From: Muscardinus avellanarius
Taxonomy: Eukaryota; Chordata; Mammalia; Rodentia; Gliridae
Assembly (NCBI GenBank): GCA_963383645.1
Contig: OY726565.1
Coordinates: 29,412,966-29,476,965, forward strand
Direction: 5' to 3'
Length of the DNA: 64,000 bases
The position numbers and the translations under genes were made by a program. Shown here piece by piece: positions 1-11,647 of this stretch (position 1 is its first letter; each line of letters opens with the position of its first letter). The notes beneath the pieces were generated by a model. That model was not told the DNA's origin. It saw nothing but the letters and a program-made list of their open reading frames with translations, and did no database searches.

Positions 1-845
1 CTGAAGTAGAAATAACACACAAATATGTAATTCTATGTTCTTATGCTAAAATCCAAACTTCTGTTTATTTTTTCTCTTGCACATTTGGTCTCAGAACTGC
101 ATTTAGAGAGAGACCTCTATTATATGGGAATTTGGGAAAGGGGACATGTGTGAATATTTGTAAGAAATATGTTTCATAAGTCATTGCTTATTATTCTGTA
201 CACCTTTATTGTAAATAAATAAATATAAACTTTTAGCTAGAACTGGGCTTTCTCAATAGGTATATGAAAATATTTGTTTATTTTGTTGAGGGATGTAAGG
301 AGTTTAATTTATATATTAATGTTTGGTGAAAACTGTTTTTGAGCATGTATAAAATTGATAAAGTTATTTTTATATCCTCAATACCTGGCAGGGTACTTGT
401 TTATTAAATGAGAACTTTTTTTACATATATGTAGTTTGTGTAGTTTAGCTAACAATTATCAACTGAGGATTGTTTTCATATATTGAAATAACAATACGTA
501 TAAACAGTGACTCTAATTAGTAAATGTTACAGGGAAAAATTAGAGAATATAGTTTGAATTAATTTCTATACTATATTTTAATAACAATTACTTCAAATAA
601 ATATCTGGTAAACTTTCTAGTAACATGTTTTTTAGCTAGGGATATAGTTTGTCTAGTGTGATGACTAAATAATTTATCATAAATTTTCCATTCACTTTAT
701 GCTCTTCATATTTCTCTATGTAAAGTCATTTAGCCACTGGAGGTCTCTGTTTGTACAATTTTAGCAGGATGTATCTATGTTATTATTTATAAGGAGAGCT
801 ATTCCCTTAAAATTGATATTGAATAAGGGAAGGTAATGAATTACA
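1..845. other. AT-rich DNA, nothing recognised
   Basis: Strongly AT-rich sequence with stop codons in all frames. I see no gene or clear repeat. Very old, diverged transposon remnants could be hidden here. Confidence 0.5.
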
Positions 846-1010
846 TTTTTTTTGAGGAACAGGGGACTATGGATTAAACCCAGGGGCATTCTACCTCCAA
901 GTTATACTCCAGCCCTATTTTTATGCTTAAACAGCATCTTACTAAGTCTGACCTCTAAACTGTCAACATCCTGTCTCAGAATCCCAAGTACTGAGGTTAT
1001 GGGCTACATT
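846..1010 (-). mobile_element. B1-dID SINE, diverged
   Basis: Read on the minus strand this is a B1 half followed by a dID half. On the plus strand the order is a T-run, then the inverted tRNA-like part (caggggcattctacctcc), then the inverted B1 part. It is well diverged, and the right end is approximate. Confidence 0.7.
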
Positions 1011-1892
1011 TCTATTTTTTAATCAGTGCTTATTAATTATGAAAACAGTGGGTTTCATTGTGGTGCATTTATGTATGTATATAACACACTATGTATAGCT
1101 TCTAGATGTTATGGTCATAGCTTTAGTTTATCTTGGATAAGGCTTATGGCCTTTAGTTTGTGTGAAATTAGATGGCTATCCACATCCCAGAATATCCACG
1201 TAGTTTCATCTTCAGTGTTATTTTCACTTCAGTGATAAAGTAACAACTATATGCAGTGAATTAATTCTATCTTTTCTCACTTGCATATGGGAAAATTTAT
1301 GTGTCTTCAAAATAATATAAATTGATTATAAAATAAAGATTTAAAGGAATTATGAGCCTATGAGCTGCTTTTAAATATATTTTCATACTAATAAATATTC
1401 AGGTTGCATTTATATAAAGTTTGATAAATTGAGATGTTACTATTCCTGGGAGCAGTGCCATATAACCACAGACATTAATATTGAAGGTTCAGTGCAATGC
1501 AATAATTAGTGAACACTTACACTACGTAAGTCAGTGTCCTTCTGTATGGCGTACACAGGTGAGGAAGAGCTTCAGAAAGAAGTTCTGGCAGGTAGTGTAA
1601 GATAAAAGAAAATGATAGCACAAATAAGGTGCTATAAGAAGCTCAAAGATGAAATTGATCACATCTGCCTCAAGAACATCAGAAAAAAAGTTCTATGCAT
1701 ATTGATACTGAGGTGGGTGAGACTTGACAGACCACTGTTTGAGGGGATAAAAATGGAGAAGTATGGGGTAAGTTTAGAGAATATAAGGTGGTGCAGGTTG
1801 GTTGAAGGGCAGTGTGTGACATGCAGTGATGTGATCAGGGCTTTTTCATATCAGTCTCATGATTTTAAATTTCATTTGAAGTGGCTGAAGAA
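1011..1892. other. AT-rich spacer, nothing recognised
   Basis: No gene or repeat is recognised. A 116-codon open frame at 1,612-1,962 runs into the following SINE and has no recognisable protein features. Confidence 0.45.
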
Positions 1893-2082
1893 GCTGTGCA
1901 TGGTGGCACATGCTTGTAATCCCAGTACTTGGGAGGCTGAGATAGGAGGATCACAGGTTTGAGGACAGTCTCAGCGAGTAGTGAGACTCTCATCAACCTA
2001 GTGAGACCCTGTTTCAAAATAAAAATTAAAAATAGGACTAGGCATGTAACTTGAAGGTAGAGTGCCCCTAGGTTCCATTCCC

Positions 2083-2084
<2 letters not shown>
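1893..2084 (+). mobile_element. B1-dID SINE
   Basis: Dimeric SINE. The B1 half begins gctgtgcatggtggcaca and contains tgtaatcccagtacttggga. An A-rich linker follows, then the dID half with ggtagagtgcccctaggttc. The tail passes directly into a (CA)n tract. Confidence 0.9.
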
Positions 2085-2130
<46 letters not shown>

Positions 2131-2155
2131 AAATAAATAAATAAATAAATAAAAC
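2085..2155. repeat. (CA)n then (AAAT)n microsatellite
   Basis: About 20 CA units are followed by AAAT units, directly on the 3' tail of the preceding SINE. It probably expanded from the SINE tail. Confidence 0.95.
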
Positions 2156-2208
2156 AAAAAGGGCCAGAGGAAAGAATGGAATTTATATTTTATATTAATT
2201 TATATTTA

Positions 2209-2338
2209 ATGAACACCTATTATAAACTAGACTCTGTACTTTCTTCATAATAACCCCTTAAATTTTCATCACTATTTTATGGATGATAATGCAGAAGTAT
2301 AGAGAGATGGAGTTGTTTACCCAAGGTAGAAATTTTGT
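2209..2338 (-). mobile_element. MIR SINE fragment
   Basis: Shows the inverted MIR layout: a size/position phrase (gaacacctattataaactag), then tattttatggatgataatgc, then a tttacccaaggt-like core. Old and diverged. Confidence 0.6.
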
Positions 2339-2567
2339 AGCAAAATTGATTAAGAGAAGACATATGCACCTAGGATATTTTACTAAATCAAAGATACCAT
2401 CATTCTAAGATATGCCATTACTGTATGTACCAGTAAAGCATAAATAAATGCTACTAAGTAAGTCAGGACACATTATTCTAAAACATATCTTGGTTTCAGA
2501 AATGTTAAAATATATTATTTCTAAAGAGTATCTGAGTTGAAGCATAGAGTACTTTTAAGAAAGCAGA

Positions 2568-3020
2568 CACCAGCTGAGATGCCCACCAACAGATGAATGG
2601 ATTATTAAACTATGGAATATATACAGTGGAATTTTCATCAACCGTAAAGAACAAAATTATGTCATTTTCAGGGAAATGGATGGAACTGGAGAATATTATG
2701 CTAAGTGAGATTAGTCATTCACAAAAAGTAAAGGATTAGTTGTTTTCCTATGTAAGTGAAAACTGGGGAGAAATTGGGATACAGAAGGGACACTAGATAA
2801 AGGAGAAAAAGCCTTAGTAGAGTGGAGGAGGGGACCTAACTGAGGGAGATGGGAGGAGGAGGAAGACTTTGAGAGGGAAACATCTCTATGAACATGGTAT
2901 ACATATATAAAATTATCAAAGCCAGTCACTGTGCTCTTCATGGGAAGGTGAGAGAGAGGGAATGGGCTGGGAGCTGGGGAAGGGCTCAGTGAGCATTGTG
3001 AGCATTTATACCTCTATCAC
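2568..3020 (+). mobile_element. L1 3' end fragment
   Basis: Contains remnants of the L1 ORF2 C-terminus (aacagatgaatggatta, tggaactggagaatattatg, ctaagtgagattagtca), then a purine-rich 3' UTR with gggagctggggaagggctca. These match the 3' part of the long L1 at 14.0-14.5 kb. Frames are broken by stops and no poly(A) tail is evident. Confidence 0.85.
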
Positions 3021-4254
3021 TACATATGGGAAGAATAAGTAATGAGGAAAGAGCTCCTGTCTATAATAATAATATGATATTTTATATAGTTTTTTATAAT
3101 TATCAAATTATTTTCACAGACTTTTATTCTAATCTCATAAAAACAATTTCTATTGTGGTTTAAAATTGAAAAACAGAAGAACTAGTCTTCTGAACTTAAT
3201 ACTTCTTGCTCTTCTGTGGATGTTGGCAGAGGTCAGTAGCCGATTACTCACTCACACAAATGACCGAACACAGGAAGGGATATATGGAAGGCAATTTTAT
3301 TAGAAATTTGTCCTTAAAAAGGAAATTGATTTTAGGGGAATTATGCTGGATGCTCTGTTGGCTTCTTCAAGTAGTCATTTTAGTGTAGATGCAAAAAAGC
3401 AAATATGGATACAGAAGTAAGCTTTAGAGAGAAAATTGTTATACAGTGCTCTATATGAAGATGCATATGGCTCAGGGTATCGAAAGGAGAAAATTCCCTC
3501 TCACATAGCTCAGTTTCTAGTAATGGATGTTCACTGATCAAGCATGTGTGAAATCTAAAGAAAGCAGGACTCATAGGAAACAATCTTAGCAAGGTTTCAC
3601 ATTCAAAAGAAGCACACTTAGATCTAAAAATCTTTGAAAAAGTATATGAATATGAACTAAGATTTTGTGAAGAGGTTATAAACGTAAGTTCCATCAGAAA
3701 ACCATGTTGAAGTACATTCTCTATCCATCCTGTAACATATCAAACATTACTGCGTGACTGCTACCTTACTCTTCTCTAATACCTTCTCAAAACTCTGGAG
3801 AACTCACTCTCTAAATTCAGTCCACATTGACCCTCTATTTCTTGTCATGAAACTCCTTTCTTCTTTCTCATTTATTTCCTTCTATTAAAGTGGTGACTCT
3901 TTAGTTGTAACACACCAAACTGCTCAAGGAAGCTTGTAATGAAACCCCATCAGAAGGGAAGGCTTCATGCACTCTTCCACAATCAGAAGATAGCTGGGCT
4001 CATGTGGCCTGGGGTCTGTGTTGTATCACTGTCAAAAACACAGCAGTCTAACTCTAGAAGCCAAGACAAATAGTGTTGATCTTTAAGCATTTTGGATGTG
4101 CATGGTACAGGGTTTTATAGAGCATTTCATGTAGAAAACTTCCTAAAAACTCTTCCTCGTTTTCTTTCTTCAAAATCCCATTTAAGGCAGACATTAGTAA
4201 ACCTCATGTAGGGAAGTCACTGGGTCACTACTAGGGGATGTGAAGGCAGGTTAT

Positions 4255-4256
<2 letters not shown>
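3021..4256. other. Spacer, nothing recognised
   Basis: AT-rich unique-looking DNA. Two open frames of about 60 codons (plus) and 104 codons (minus) lack start context, motifs or splice structure that would support a gene. Confidence 0.4.
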
Positions 4257-4293
<37 letters not shown>

Positions 4294-4311
4294 TGTCTGT
4301 CTGTCTCTGTG
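4257..4311. repeat. (GT)n(CTGT)n microsatellite
   Basis: About 18 GT units are followed by CTGT units. It abuts the tail end of the minus-strand SINE to its right. Confidence 0.95.
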
Positions 4312-4471
4312 TTACTGGGGATGAAACCCAGGGACATTCTCCCTCTGAGCTGCAACCCCAGCTCTTTTAATTTTTTATTTTGAAATAGGGTTTTGGTAAG
4401 GTACTGCTAACTGACCTCAAACCTGTGATCCCAAAGTGCTGGGATTTCAGGTGTGTACTACCAGGCCTATC
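4312..4471 (-). mobile_element. B1-dID SINE
   Basis: Inverted dID part (actggggatgaaacccaggg, ctctgagctgcaacccc), then a T-rich linker, then the inverted B1 part (cctgtgatcccaaagtgctg). The tail side is the (GT)n tract at 4,257. Confidence 0.85.
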
Positions 4472-4611
4472 TTGTAGCATTCTTTCACTCATTCATTCAG
4501 CAAGTGTTCAATAAGCTGCAGAGAGGGATGGGCACTGTGATAGAAACCAGGGATACCATAGTGCATATGGCACTTGAGTGTGTCAGGAAAGTAGGCATTG
4601 CACATTAAAGT

Positions 4612-4805
4612 TGTGAGGAGTGTATCTTACACATATCAAATGCTAACTCTGTGCCAAGCATTGTGCTAAAAGATACATACTTAATTTTGTCTGTTCAAGA
4701 AACCAGTGTGGTAAATACCATTACTTCCACAAATGAAGAAATCGGGTGTTACACAATAACTTAACCCAAGATCACACATTTTAATAAATGTTGGATCCAG
4801 GACTT
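4612..4805 (-). mobile_element. MIR SINE
   Basis: Inverted MIR core: aaatgctaactctgtgccaa, then ttacttccacaaatgaagaaa, then cttaacccaagatcacac, in the expected order and spacing. Confidence 0.8.
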
Positions 4806-5381
4806 AAAAAGTGCAACTATATCTTTCCTGAAGTTCTTAGTCAATGTTAAAAAATACTATTGCTTTCTAGGAGGCAGGGAGGAGACAGGGAAGAAAAATG
4901 GCTCCAGCACAGAAAGGAACCAAAAGGTCCTCCCACCTCTCAGTAGCTGGGCTGTGAAAGGGAGCCGACCTCAGGGAGGCAGAAGAACAGGGTGGACAGG
5001 GAAGGGCCTTTGGTGTTGGAGTTCAGAGCACTCAGGTGAGGCCTGGATAGCCTGGTCCATTCCTAGGAGCTGGGTAAGGGGCATGGGCTTCAGGGAGGGG
5101 AGGAGTAGTCAGGGAAAGACAGTTGTCTTTATATGAATGGACACTTAAAAGACTGGCACTTGGTGAGAATTGCGGTTTCTCACTGGTATGCTATAAACTG
5201 AACAAAGCAAACAGCACCATCGTCTGTGACTTCCAACAGGTTTGGGGTAGAAGTGCAACTCATTTACTCTGAGGCTCTGGGTAAGTACTTAGCTTTTCTG
5301 TGCCCCAGTTTACTTACGTAGAAGATGAGCCATTTTAGGCTTAAAATAAGTAAGTGCAAAGTAGATGTAAAGATTATATTG
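4806..5381. other. Spacer, purine-rich
   Basis: G/A-rich segment at 4,870-5,130. A 60-codon open frame at 4,954-5,136 has no recognisable features. Nothing is assigned. Confidence 0.4.
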
Positions 5382-5580
5382 TGCTAGGTACAGTGGCACA
5401 TGACTGTAATTCCAGTACTTGTTAGGCTGAGACAGGAGGATCTCAGGTTTGAGTATGGCCTTAGTAACTTAGTGAGGCCCTCAACAACTTAGTGAGACCC
5501 TGTTTCAGAATAAAAAAATAAAAATAGGGCTAGGGGTGTATCTCAGAGGTAGAACACCCCTAAATTCAGTCTCTAGTACC
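5382..5580 (+). mobile_element. B1-dID SINE
   Basis: B1 half from gctaggtacagtggcacatg. The middle carries the doubled 'aacttagtgag' motif (ccttagtaacttagtgaggc, then caacaacttagtgagaccct). The dID half holds tctcagaggtagaacacccc. Confidence 0.9.
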
Positions 5581-5824
5581 CATCCCAAATTCTATTGCAA
5601 TTGCAGCATATACCAGCAACAAGTTGATGGCTATTAACACTGCAGGATTTTTTCAGAATAATTGCTTGCTATGTGTTTTCCATGGACCACATTTCTTTTT
5701 TGAGTTTATCTAGAGAATGCAAACAATAAGGCCTGTCAGACTACTCAATATATGCAATGTGATTTGTCATACTGGATGGACATTATTGCATTTATTATTA
5801 CTTTCATCAATGCTTATAGTTAAT

Positions 5825-6012
5825 ATTCAGGGGTATTTATTACATCAGGTAGTATGGTGAGCAGTTTATGTGTGTTATAATGTTCATCCATATGATAAAT
5901 CTACAAGGTGAGCACTATTAATCCTATTTTAAAGATAAGACTACTTAGTTCGGAGAGCTAAGTGATTGGCCCAGGACCACAGAATGGAGATTTTGGTGCC
6001 AGGTTTTAAGCT
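5825..6012 (-). mobile_element. MIR SINE
   Basis: Inverted MIR order: aaggtgagcactattaatcc, ctattttaaagataagacta, gtgattggcccaggaccaca. The expected order supports MIR despite divergence. Confidence 0.75.
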
Positions 6013-7270
6013 CCTTGATACCCCTAAGTTTGAACAAAGATATTTTTAGTGAGGTGATTGATCTTTCACGTAGAGCAATGTGGCAATAAGGGCTTTTTCT
6101 GTCTACACATTAGGCGCCTGTCCTGACTCATCCTGACTATAAGATTCTTTTTGGTTCATGTCTGTGTCATTGTAGAGGGACAGGATCCTCAGTCATTGTA
6201 GAGGAACAGGATCTCAGGAGAGTGGAGGATAGGTCTACTCCAGGAAGGCCTGTGCTCCCATTCTGGATATGGCATCCAGGTCTGTGTCTGTGAACTACAT
6301 TTATAGAAAGGTTGAATTAATAAGGCTCATCACTGTTGATAGTAATGGGCATGGGGCTGTGGGTTAGGCTGAAAAATAGCTGCTACTGGGACCACCTCCA
6401 AGTGTGGGCGGGTGCTTTTAATATGTTAAAGGATTTTCTGCTCAGTGCCTCATCTGATATCTTTAAAAATGCCCCTGGGACACTGAGATGCAGGGATAAA
6501 GCACTGGGAAAGAATGAATGTCCAGGGAGTGGCAGGGATTGAGGCAGCTTGGAGCTCTCCACACTGCCAGAGCATCCAACGACTCAGCTCCATTTCTTCC
6601 TGGAAAGTTTTCTTTCTTTTTTTCTTTTGGATACTCTATCTGAGTGGGATTATCACATTTTGATTTTCTTGGAATGGCTCAGAGCTTGGAACTGTGGAAA
6701 ATGCAAAGTTAGTGTGAATGTTCTTTCCTTTCTCAGGGATTTGGAGTCTTATGACTGAATAGTTACAGCTTTCCATGATTTCTTAAAAAATGTTGTGGTC
6801 TACATCTAGCTAAAGAACATGTAACACTATCATTCTGCTTTCCTGGGATTTTCTTCAAAGCTGTTATTGTTTATGGTTTATAACTTACTCCATTTCCAAG
6901 AAAGCATTTGAAGTGACTTCCAATATGAATTAAATGGAACACAGTGCAATTGTAGAAAAACATTCACATATAGTCCTATTATGAATAAAAGGTGATATAG
7001 AGATATAGACATTACCTAGGATTAGTTAATTATTGAATCTGTGATTTAAATTTAGCTCAAGATTCTCAGAACACAAGAGATATTATGAATTTTGCAGAAC
7101 TAAAAAAGAAGGTATAAAAATTGTTCTTGTAGAGAGAATTCTTCCCCTAACAAAATTCTAGTGGAAGAAATGTGTAAGTTTTTGTGTGAGAGAAATGTGA
7201 GATGATAGATTCACACCTGTATATAGATGTACACACATATATTATTCTTGGTGTGTGTATACACACATTT
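6013..7270. other. Spacer with a 26-bp tandem duplication
   Basis: Mostly unique-looking DNA. At 6,167-6,217 a 26-bp segment starting tcattgtagaggg is directly repeated with one substitution and a one-base deletion. No gene is recognised. Confidence 0.5.
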
Positions 7271-7312
7271 ATACATACATACATACATACATACATACAT
7301 ACATACATACAT
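7271..7312. repeat. (ATAC)n microsatellite
   Basis: About ten perfect ATAC/CATA units. Confidence 0.95.
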
Positions 7313-7319
7313 AGTATAG

Positions 7320-7778
7320 TAGGCAGATTAATGGCCATTCAAAGAGGTCCATATCCTATTACCTGGAGTTTGTTAACAGGCTAGGGAATTAGCTTGCTAG
7401 TTAAGGCTGCTAATCATCTGACTTTAGAATAGAAAAGTTATCTGGATTATCTAGGTTTTCCTATGTAATCACAGGGTCTTTAAGAGTGGAAGAAGGAACT
7501 GGGTCAGAGTGATGCAATGGGAGATGCTGGCTTTAAAAAGAAGACCATGAATCAAGGAATGAAGGCAGTCTCTAGAAATTGAAAAAAAGCAAGCAAACAG
7601 ATATTCTCCTAGAGTCTCTACAAAGAAATGCAGCCCTCTTGACACCTTGATTTTACCCCCAAAGAGACCAATGTCAGACTTTTGACCTATAGAGTTATAT
7701 GAGTTATAAGATAATAAAGTTGTGTTGAGCCGCTAAGTGTGTTATAATTTGTTATAGCAGCAATAGAAAACTACTACA
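7320..7778 (+). mobile_element. MLT1-like (ERVL-MaLR) solo LTR
   Basis: Resembles MLT1-type LTRs throughout. It has taatcacagggtctttaaga in the middle and 'ctcttgacaccttgatttta' towards the end. A polyadenylation area (ataataaagttgtgttgag) follows, then the typical terminus tttgttatagcagcaatag. No internal retroviral genes are seen. The start is approximate. Confidence 0.7.
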
Positions 7779-8027
7779 CATATGTATACAAACACATACC
7801 ACACAAATACAGTATTATAGAAAAAAATACAAATGAGAAAAAGATCAGTGAAGACAGTTCCATAGGTAATTAAGATAATGTAGTCTATTTATCTCAACTG
7901 CAGAGCTACAACTTAGTTCTCATTATGAATACACTGTACAAATGTATATAATTGTTTAAAATATAACTTATTGACTAATGGATACCTAACAGGCTTTAAA
8001 TTTTGTCCACCATAAATAAGAATTCTT

Positions 8028-9439
8028 GGGACTTCAGAGAAGATGGTGACTGAGAGAAGCAGCACATACCAGGCCTGCTGATACCCAATCTCCATTGCCT
8101 TAAAAACAGCACTCTACAAAAGCCAGAAAAACCATGACTAGAAAAATAACATGATAGTACAAGGTGGCAGAAAAGAAAAGGCTAGAAGATGGGTCAGAGA
8201 GTAAAAAAGAAACCCACTCGCATTGCAGCCCTGGGTGCCATAGATGCCATCTTGCCTTACTGCAAGATTGTCCAGAGACAAACAGGTAAACTACCAAGGA
8301 CCTGAGTAAGCAGCTGCAGATCATCAGGATTGTTCCTCCTGTGCAAACACTGGCTACAACTTGTAGCAGTGGCAGCCAAGCTCACCACACTTCCAGAGAT
8401 CCAGACTGGCGCTCAAACACCGTAAGTGAAGCCATCATCCTATTAATGCCCAGTGTGATGCCCCCAGGGACTCACGTAGCTGAGATAAATTTACTGTATC
8501 TGAGACTTTGTGGTTCAACCTGGCAAAGGCAGAAGTAGAGTCTGTGGTTGCACATAACAGAGGCTCAGACAGACTCATGTTCTGCATCAGTGGAAAGTAT
8601 GGATGGAGACCTACACTGAAAACTAGATCCAACTAGAAGAATCTCTGGGATCACCACAGACCACCCAGAGGTGGTGAACATGGAGAAATTAGACCAGCTC
8701 AGCCCTAACTGTTCAAAAAAGAGACTTTTACATTGAGTTTGGTTTCAGGGGCATTTGCACCTACAGAGGCAGAGAGAGACCTAGACTCCACATTTGTGCA
8801 AAGCATGGAGGGTGACCTCTGCTTAACACTAGATCTAGTCTTGTTGATACTGTCTACTTGCATAGACTAACTCAGAGAACCAGAATTTCAGCAGAAAAGG
8901 TACTGGTGGCACTCAGTGTCTGCACAGAGAAAGACTGCAGAGGCCCAGGATGCTGAATATTCATATATTAGTAGGGTTGCATTATTTTGTCATTTTGTTT
9001 TGTTTGCTTCTTTTTTTGGTGTGAATCTGTATGCTTGTTTCTTTGCTCTATTCCCAACCCCTCTCCTAAGCTTCTTCCCTTGTACATAACTACTCTTTTC
9101 TCTCTATCACTTTTCCTCTTTTTCTGTTTTACTTTCTTCTTTGTCTTGTATTAAATCTACTTTATATACTAAAAACTCTACATTGGTTACTAGAATGCTA
9201 CTACATATTCACTATCTTTAATCTCTACTATATACTACCTTCCCAAATTCATATTCTCATTCGATTTGATCCTATCTGTAGCTTTACCCTATTCCTGCAT
9301 TTACAACTTCACTTCCCTCTTCACTGAACCATCACTGTTGAAAATGATGCAACTTGCCCTTGTATATACCAGCAGACTTGGATACACCTAGATACTGAGA
9401 GAAATCTAGCAAAGGCAACAGATACAAACTTCTGAAATT
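8028..9439 (+). promoter_or_regulatory. L1 5' UTR (decayed)
   Basis: Lies between the L1 5' terminus and the ORF1 relic. By family knowledge this region holds the internal RNA polymerase II promoter. The first ~120 bases correspond clearly to the 5' end of the other L1 (agcagcacataccagg versus agaaaagcggggctta contexts). The later part includes a T- and C-rich tract at about 8,985-9,330. No promoter activity can be inferred. Confidence 0.6.
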
Positions 9440-10393
9440 ATGAGAAGGAGGAATAACAAGGAAGCAATGAGCTTCCAGAACACCACAATAACAGAACCTG
9501 ACAACACAGAATTGCAGAGATCTCCAGAAGGTCAAATATGGAATGTAACTGTAGAAATAATACAGGACTTCCAAAAAAGTTTATAGAGGGTCTGAAATAA
9601 ATAAAAGATGCAATTATTAATGTGAAGATATCAATTTAAACTTTCAACAATCAATTAGACCATATGGAGAATAGATCTCGCTCATAGAAGATGATCACTC
9701 CAAAAACTAACACATAGGATATAACTTAGAAAAATCAATTCAACAGCATGAATTGGACATTGAAGAAATATGGACCCTTTTAAAAGAGCTAACCTATGAA
9801 TAATTGGCATAGAAGAGGGAATAGATGGTGAAACCAAAGGGATTAATAAACTTTTCAAAAACGTAATAACAGAAAATTATCCAAACATAGAACAAGAGGT
9901 CAATATACAGGTACAGGAAACTTATAGAATCCCCTTCAGACAAGATCAGAGAAAAGGTTCCCCATGCCACATAATAGTCAAACTGACCAATGTAGAAGCC
10001 AAGGAGAGAATTTTAAAGGCAACAAAACCAAAAGACCAAGTGACATTCAGAGGCAAACCAATTAGAATCACTTCAGACTTTCCAAACCAAGTCATGAATG
10101 CCAGAAGGGCTTGGAGTAACATATTCCAAACTCTGAAAGAAAACAATTTCCAGCCCCAAATTTCCTACCCAGCAAAACTATCTCTCAAATTAGGCAGGGA
10201 AATAAAAATCATCCATGACAAACAGAAGCTGAAGGAATTTATTTCTTTAAGACCAGCACTAAAGAAAATACTCAAAGAGATTAACTATAAAGAAGAAATA
10301 AGTAATACATTCCAGAACCAGAAAAAAACAAGAATTTCCACTCAGCAAACAACTAAGCAAAGAAGAACAAACACTACCTCAAATAGAAGTTAA
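9440..10393 (+). pseudogene. L1 ORF1 relic (RNA-binding chaperone)
   Basis: ORF1 encodes the L1 RNA-binding protein that trimerises through a coiled coil and coats L1 RNA. The relic starts at an ATG in 'aattatgagaaggaggaata', which aligns to the start region of the ORF1 at 27,860-28,636. The coiled-coil part has in-frame stops and frameshifts. A 117-codon open stretch (10,040-10,393) keeps the RNA-binding/C-terminal part with FRGKPIRIT and RRAWSNIFQTLKENNFQP. Not functional. Confidence 0.85.
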
Positions 10394-10401
10394 ATCTCAA
10401 T

Positions 10402-11575
10402 ATGTTAGGACTTAAAAATCATCTCTCAATAATCACATGGAACATAAATGGCCTCAACTCCCCAATAAAAAGACATAAGGTGGTAAAATGAATTAGAATC
10501 CAGAATCCTTCTATCTGCTGCCTGCAAGAAAAACTTACCTTATAAGTAAAGATATTAATAAACTTAAGCAAAATGCTTGAGCAAGGTAATCCATGCCAAC
10601 AGAACTTGAAGACAAGCAGGAATAGCAACTATGATATCTGACAAGTTAGATTTCAAGCCCATGCTTATTAGAAGAGACAAAGCAGATCATTTGTTACTGG
10701 TAAAAGGAGCAATCCAGCAAAAGTAAATAATGGTACTCAACATTGATGCCCCAAACATAGGTGTAACTAATTTAATAAAACAAACTCTTTGTGATAAAAG
10801 GCCACATATAAGTCCCAATACAATAATACTGGGAGACTTCAATACCCCTATCACATTGTTAGACCAATCTTCTAAATGAAAGGTCACTAAAGATGCCTCA
10901 AACATAAAGTACACCATCAACCAAATGGACATATTAGACACATATTGAATATTCCACCCAACTACAGCAGAGTTCACATTTTTCTCAGCTGCTCATGGAA
11001 CCTTCTGCAAAATAGATCACATCCAGGGCCACCAAGTGAGTACTAGCAAATTCAAAAAATGTGACATACTTCCCTGTATCTTTTCTGACCATATGGAATG
11101 AAACTAAAAATCAACTATAAGAAGATACAGAGTATCCACATAAAAAACATTTGAAGACTGGACATCACACTGCTGAATGAAGAATGGGTCATAGAAGAAA
11201 TAAGGGGTGAAATGAAGAAATTTCTAGAAACAAATGAAAATAGAGATACAACCTATCAAAACTGCTGGGACACTTTGAAGGCAGCATTAAGAGGAAGATT
11301 CATAGCACTAAATGCCCACATAAGAACAGAAAATTACCAAGTAAATAACCTAGTGAGATACCTCAAAGCCCTAGAAAAACAGGAAGAGTCTAACCCCAAA
11401 GCTAGCAGAAGACAGGAAATTATTAAAATCAGAGCAGCAATCAATGAAGTAGAGAATTTAAAAAGTACAGAAAATCAACAAAACCAAAAGCTAGTTTCTT
11501 GAAAAAATTGACAAGATAGATTAACAAATTGACAATTAACAAATTAATTAAAAAATTAATAAGCTAAACAAAAGG

Positions 11576-11647
<72 letters not shown>

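Noticed and set aside
7147..7384. Open frames with repeated YIHT or MYVC peptides
   Set aside because: They are translations of the (ATAC)n microsatellite.
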